Assembly: GCA_902533585.1 (NCBI GenBank)
Contig: CACAMG010000003.1
Span: forward strand, 1-57,468
Reading direction: 5' to 3'
Length of the DNA stretch: 57,468 nt
Origin: an uncultured Pelagibacteraceae bacterium
GTDB taxonomy: Bacteria > Pseudomonadota > Alphaproteobacteria > Pelagibacterales > Pelagibacteraceae
Of this stretch, positions 53,713 through 57,468 are shown piece after piece. The first letter of the stretch is position 1, and the number at the start of each line of letters is the position of its first letter. Both the position numbers and the translations under genes were made by a program. A model generated the notes under the pieces. That model worked only from the letters and a program-made list of their open reading frames with translations, did not search any database and was not told the origin of the DNA.

Positions 53713-54640
53713 AGTTTTAATTTCAGATTCAATGAGCAAAGTTGCTCAAAAAATTTTTGAAAAAAATAATATTACAGTAGATGTAAAAACAGGTTTATCA
53801 GAAGACGAAATTGTTAAAATTATTCCAGAATACGATGGAATGGTTGTTAGATCAGCCACAAAAGTTACTAAAAAAATTATCGAAGCTGCAAAAAATTTAA
53901 AAGTAATAGGCAGAGCCGGTGCTGGCGTAGATAATATAGATGTGACAATCGCTAAAGAAAAAAATATGATTGTTATGAATACTCCTGGTGGAAATGCTAA
54001 CGCAACAGCAGAACATGCATTTGCATTAATAATGTCGGTTCTAAGAAAAATTCCTTTTTCAAATGATACAACTCATAAAGGGCAATGGGAGAAAAAAAAT
54101 ATTAAAGGTGCCGAGCTTTCAAAAAAAACATTAGGCATAGTAGGTTTTGGAAATGTAGGAGTAAGACTGAGTAAGCTTGTTAAAGGTTTTGACATGAAAA
54201 TATTGGTTAATTCAAAATCTCTAGAATCCAGAAAGAAAGATTACCCACATGTAGAAAATACAAGCTTTGAAGAATTGATAAGCAAGAGTGATATTATCAG
54301 CTTTCACTGTAAAGCCCCCAAGGATGGAATGCCGCTAATCACTAAAGAACATTACAAGAAAATGAAATCGACAGCTTATATAATTAATGCTGCAAGAGGT
54401 AATATTGTTGATGAAAAAGATTTAAATGATGCACTAAATGAAAATCTTATTGCCGGTGCTGCAGTAGATGTTTTTTCAAAAGAACCAGCTAAAGAAAATA
54501 TTCTATTTAACAATCCAAAAGTAATTTTAACTCCACATATAGCAGCATCAACAACTGAAGCTTCAATAGTGGTAGCTGAAATGGTTGCAAATCAGATATC
54601 AGATTTTCTATTAAAAGGCGTTAAGATTAATACTGTATAA
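53705..54640 (+). CDS. serA: D-3-phosphoglycerate dehydrogenase, short form without ASB/ACT domains
   Basis: VIGRAGAGVDNIDVTIAKEKNMIVMNTPGGNANATAEHAFALIMS, GIVGFGNVG, INAARGNIVDE, TPHIAASTTEA; ends at 311 aa. Confidence 0.9.
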   Translation: MPKVLISDSMSKVAQKIFEKNNITVDVKTGLSEDEIVKIIPEYDGMVVRSATKVTKKIIEAAKNLKVIGRAGAGVDNIDVTIAKEKNMIVMNTPGGNANATAEHAFALIMSVLRKIPFSNDTTHKGQWEKKNIKGAELSKKTLGIVGFGNVGVRLSKLVKGFDMKILVNSKSLESRKKDYPHVENTSFEELISKSDIISFHCKAPKDGMPLITKEHYKKMKSTAYIINAARGNIVDEKDLNDALNENLIAGAAVDVFSKEPAKENILFNNPKVILTPHIAASTTEASIVVAEMVANQISDFLLKGVKINTV

Positions 54641-54645
54641 ATTAA

Positions 54646-55924
54646 CTAAGCTTTTATCGTTGGTAGATAATAAAAATCAGCAGTATCTATTTTTGAGTAA
54701 TGCTGTCTTTTTGAACTCCATCTTTTACTAACACCAGCACTTGCAAGACTTAAAGTTGATCTACCATATTTATAGTTTGTATTATCAATAGATTTCATTA
54801 AATTATTTATTTTTTCATCTTTATCGCAAGAAAATAAATTTTTTTTACTAGTGGATTCTGATAGATGAGACAAAACTACTCCTGCTTTTTGATAACGGTA
54901 TCCATTTTTGAAAATAGTTTCCAAAGCATTAAGAGCTGATTTAACTATTTCAATACTGTTATTAGTTGCTATTGGAAAATCAATTGTTTTTGAATTTGAA
55001 TAAAAACCATAAAGATTTTGAAAAGGACTTGTTCTAACAAAAACAGTTATTGATTTTGCAACCAAAGATTCAGATCTAATTTTTTCTGAAGCATTTAATG
55101 AATACCCTGATATTGCTTCTCTTAGTTCTTGAAATTTTTCTACTTTTTGTCCAAATGAACGAGAGACAACACAACTTTTTCTTTTGGAGCTGATTGTTTC
55201 TAAACCAATGCAAGAAACACCTCTAAGCTCCATTGCTGTTCTTGAACTTAAAACATTAGCACTTTTTTTAATCCATGTGTTAGATTTATTTTTTAATTGT
55301 TTCGCATTATAAATTCCATTTTGATGATAAAATTTTGTTAATTGTTTACCAACTCCCCACACATCATTGATTTCTACTTTTTCTAGTATTGGGTCAATAT
55401 TTTCAATTCCTATTAAGCTAACAACACCAGATTGTTTTTTTTTTAGCAATATGGTTTGCGACTTTGCTTAATGTTTTAGTTTTTGCGATTCCAATACTTG
55501 TTGGTATGCCAGTCCATTTTAAAACTATGCTTCTAATTTCATGTCCTACATTTTCAATTTCATTGTCAGAGAAATTTGATAGATCTAAAAATGCCTCGTC
55601 AATTGAGTAAATTTCTATATCTGAATTGAAGCGTTTAAGAGTCCTCATAACTCTTCTTGATATATCTCCATATAAAGAATAGTTAGAAGAAAAAACCTGA
55701 ACACCATTTTTAACAATTATATCTTTTTCTTTAAAGTAAGGTTCGCCCATTTTAATACCTAAAGTTTTTGCTTCATTAGATCTAGATATGATGCAACCAT
55801 CATTGTTAGACAGAACCACGACAGGTTTTTTTCTAATTTTAGGATTAAATAACCTTTCACAAGAAACGTAAAAAGAATTACAATCTATCAAAGCTATTTT
55901 TTTAGTATATTGAGTGGATGACAT
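54646..55924 (-). CDS. umuC: DNA polymerase V subunit UmuC, split by a frameshift in an A10 tract
   Basis: N-part MSSTQYTKKIALIDCNSFYVSCERLFNPKIRKKPVVVLSNNDGCIISRSNEAK...SIDEAFLDLS...HIAKKK. C-part resumes KKKQSGVVSLIGIENIDPILEKVEINDVWGVGKQL. Confidence 0.92.
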
Positions 55925-56297
55925 AGGTTACAACTCCCCAGATAAAAACATCTTCTTCTTTATTAATTAAAATTCGATCTTCAAAATTTTTAGAACCAGA
56001 CGTTAAAAATTTTTTATCTTTGTCCTGAACAAAGCTTTTAACAACTAATTCGTCATGTACATTTGCAATTACTGTTGAAAAATTTTTAGGATTTAAACTT
56101 TTATCGACAACTAATAGATCACCATCATTGATTCCAATTTCAGTCATTGATTTGCCTTGTACTCTGATGATGAAAGTTGCTGGAACATTTTTGATTAAAT
56201 GAACATTTAGATCGATATCTTCTTCGAGATAGTCAGTAGCAGGTGAAGGAAAACCTGCTCCAGCTTTATGCAAATAATATGGCACTGTTAATTTCAT
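55902..56297 (-). CDS. umuD: UmuD-like S24 self-processing peptidase
   Basis: KAGAGFPSPATDYLEEDIDL cleavage region, IRVQGKSMTEIGINDGDLLVVD (catalytic Ser). Start at MKLTVPYY. Confidence 0.92.
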   Translation of the reverse strand: MKLTVPYYLHKAGAGFPSPATDYLEEDIDLNVHLIKNVPATFIIRVQGKSMTEIGINDGDLLVVDKSLNPKNFSTVIANVHDELVVKSFVQDKDKKFLTSGSKNFEDRILINKEEDVFIWGVVTYVIHSIY

Positions 56298-56301
56298 AAA
56301 T

Positions 56302-56316
56302 GTTCTTCTTTTGTTC
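56302..56316 (-). promoter_or_regulatory. Putative LexA operator (GAAC-N7-GAAC on the umuD coding strand)
   Basis: Plus strand GTTCTTCTTTTGTTC = GTTC-N7-GTTC, 4 nt upstream of the umuD ATG and downstream of a TTGACA -35-like element. Confidence 0.7.
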
Positions 56317-56467
56317 TCATTAATATACAAGTTGTTCAATAGTGTCAACCAGGTTGTATTTTGAGTCTGGAAGTGAATCAAAAGTGAATCAAAAAGAGAA
56401 CATTAAAACTATATTTTGTACTATTGTGGATAACTTTAACCAAAGGTAGTCTAACTCCATACCAAAT

Positions 56468-56878
56468 ATGAAAGAACTATCTCTTAAAGCAAGCTGTCTC
56501 TGTGGGGGTATACAACTAAAGACCAATGGACTTCATAGAAACATTCAAAACTGCCATTGTATTCAATGCATGAAAACCCATGGTAATTATGCAGCGTATA
56601 CAAATGTTGAAGAACAGAATATTAAATTTATAAAAAGCACAACATTAAAATGGTTTAGATCTTCAAAAAAAGCAAAGAGAGGTTTTTGTAGAAGATGTGG
56701 TGCAAGCATATTTTTTAAAATAATAGGAGCAAAAAATATTTCAATTGCCGCTGGAATGTTTAGCAAAACTATTAAACTTAAAACAATAGCGAATATATTT
56801 GTAAAAGGGAGAATGGACTACTATAAACTTGATAATCGTATACCAAAATTTAAACGTAATTCTAAAGGAGTAAATTGA
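56468..56878 (+). CDS. GFA/CENP-V family zinc-binding protein (first copy)
   Basis: ASCLCGGIQLKTNG, NCHCIQCMKTHGNYAAYT, KRGFCRRCGASIFFK. Confidence 0.92.
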   Translation: MKELSLKASCLCGGIQLKTNGLHRNIQNCHCIQCMKTHGNYAAYTNVEEQNIKFIKSTTLKWFRSSKKAKRGFCRRCGASIFFKIIGAKNISIAAGMFSKTIKLKTIANIFVKGRMDYYKLDNRIPKFKRNSKGVN

Positions 56879-57243
56879 AAAAATTAACATGTCATTGTGG
56901 AGAAGTGGAAGCAGAAGTTAAAGTTCCAGAAAAATTTGAGAAAGTTATTAGATGCAACTGTTCAATTTGTAAAAGAAAGGGATTTGTTATGTCATTTGTT
57001 GGTCCAGAAGATTTGAAGATTATTAAAGGACAAGATCAATTAAAACTTTATCAATTTCATTCAAATACAGCAAAACATTTTTTTTGTTCAAAATGTGGAA
57101 TCCATACTCATGCAAATCCAAGAAGCAACCCAAAAATTTATATGATAAATATTTCTTGTGTGGAAGGCGTTGATCCTTTTGCATATGATAATATTCAGGT
57201 CAATGATGGCCAAAATCATCCTTTAGACCAAAAAAAACAATAA
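56875..57243 (+). CDS. GFA/CENP-V family zinc-binding protein (second copy)
   Basis: LTCHCGEVEAEVKV, IRCNCSICKRKGFVMSFV, KHFFCSKCGIHTHANPRSNP; TTG start overlaps the previous stop. Confidence 0.92.
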   Translation: MKKLTCHCGEVEAEVKVPEKFEKVIRCNCSICKRKGFVMSFVGPEDLKIIKGQDQLKLYQFHSNTAKHFFCSKCGIHTHANPRSNPKIYMINISCVEGVDPFAYDNIQVNDGQNHPLDQKKQ

Positions 57244-57247
57244 ATTA

Positions 57248-57468
57248 ATGCAATCTTTTTCTGATTGTTATAGCAAAATTAACAAAGATTGTTTTAAATT
57301 TATAAAATCGCAAGAAACTAAAAAAGATAAATTTAAAAACAAAAAAAAGATGATTAAATCTTTTCTAATTCCGGTTAGTTTTTGGATTAAATCAAAAGCA
57401 AAAAATAAAAAACCTTTTATAGTCGGAATTGGTGGAGGCCAGGGAACAGGCAAAACAACAATTACTTC
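57248..57468 (+). CDS. P-loop kinase, probably D-glycerate 3-kinase-like, N-terminal part cut by window end
   Basis: MQSFSDCYSKINKDCFKFI...SFLIPVSFWIKSKAKNKKPFIVGIGGGQGTGKTTIT. Confidence 0.6.
   Translation, partial: MQSFSDCYSKINKDCFKFIKSQETKKDKFKNKKKMIKSFLIPVSFWIKSKAKNKKPFIVGIGGGQGTGKTTIT

Noticed and set aside
1-57468. CRISPR arrays, transposons, prophage modules, rRNA operons
   Set aside because: No regularly spaced repeats, transposase, integrase, capsid or terminase ORFs, or rRNA sequence were seen in the window.

Overview
The window is an AT-rich, tightly packed chromosomal segment that reads as SAR11 / Pelagibacterales-like Alphaproteobacteria. This assignment rests on proteorhodopsin with an adjacent ferredoxin and ferredoxin-NADP reductase, the yebC-ruvC-like-tolQRAB-pal-cpoB-tilS-ftsH-folP-glmM block, very short intergenic spaces and lysine-rich proteins. 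Most of it is housekeeping: pgk/gap/tkt, zapA, the Tol-Pal system, ftsH, glmM, purA, rpoH, rluD, tsaC, dxs, aroC, ispA/ispB, glyQS, ppdK, nadA/nadC and prpE. There are two tRNA genes, Arg(TCG) and Leu(GAG). The most interesting part is the right end. (i) A trpB2 - DUF1015 - serC - short serA block looks organised around O-phosphoserine, and its DUF1015 protein carries a ParB/Srx-like DGHHR motif. (ii) A umuDC cassette abuts serA tail-to-tail and has an alphaproteobacterial-type LexA operator (GAAC-N7-GAAC) in its promoter/leader. Other notable signals are three reading-frame anomalies (pgk; a TsaC::ABC-ATPase fusion at an A8 tract; umuC split at an A10 tract), loss of ruvAB next to an atypical ruvC-like gene, a Q105 (blue-type) proteorhodopsin, and five convergent gene pairs that share an identical interlocked TTAA stop/stop overlap. 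All calls come from reading the sequence and the supplied ORF translations; no database search was run.
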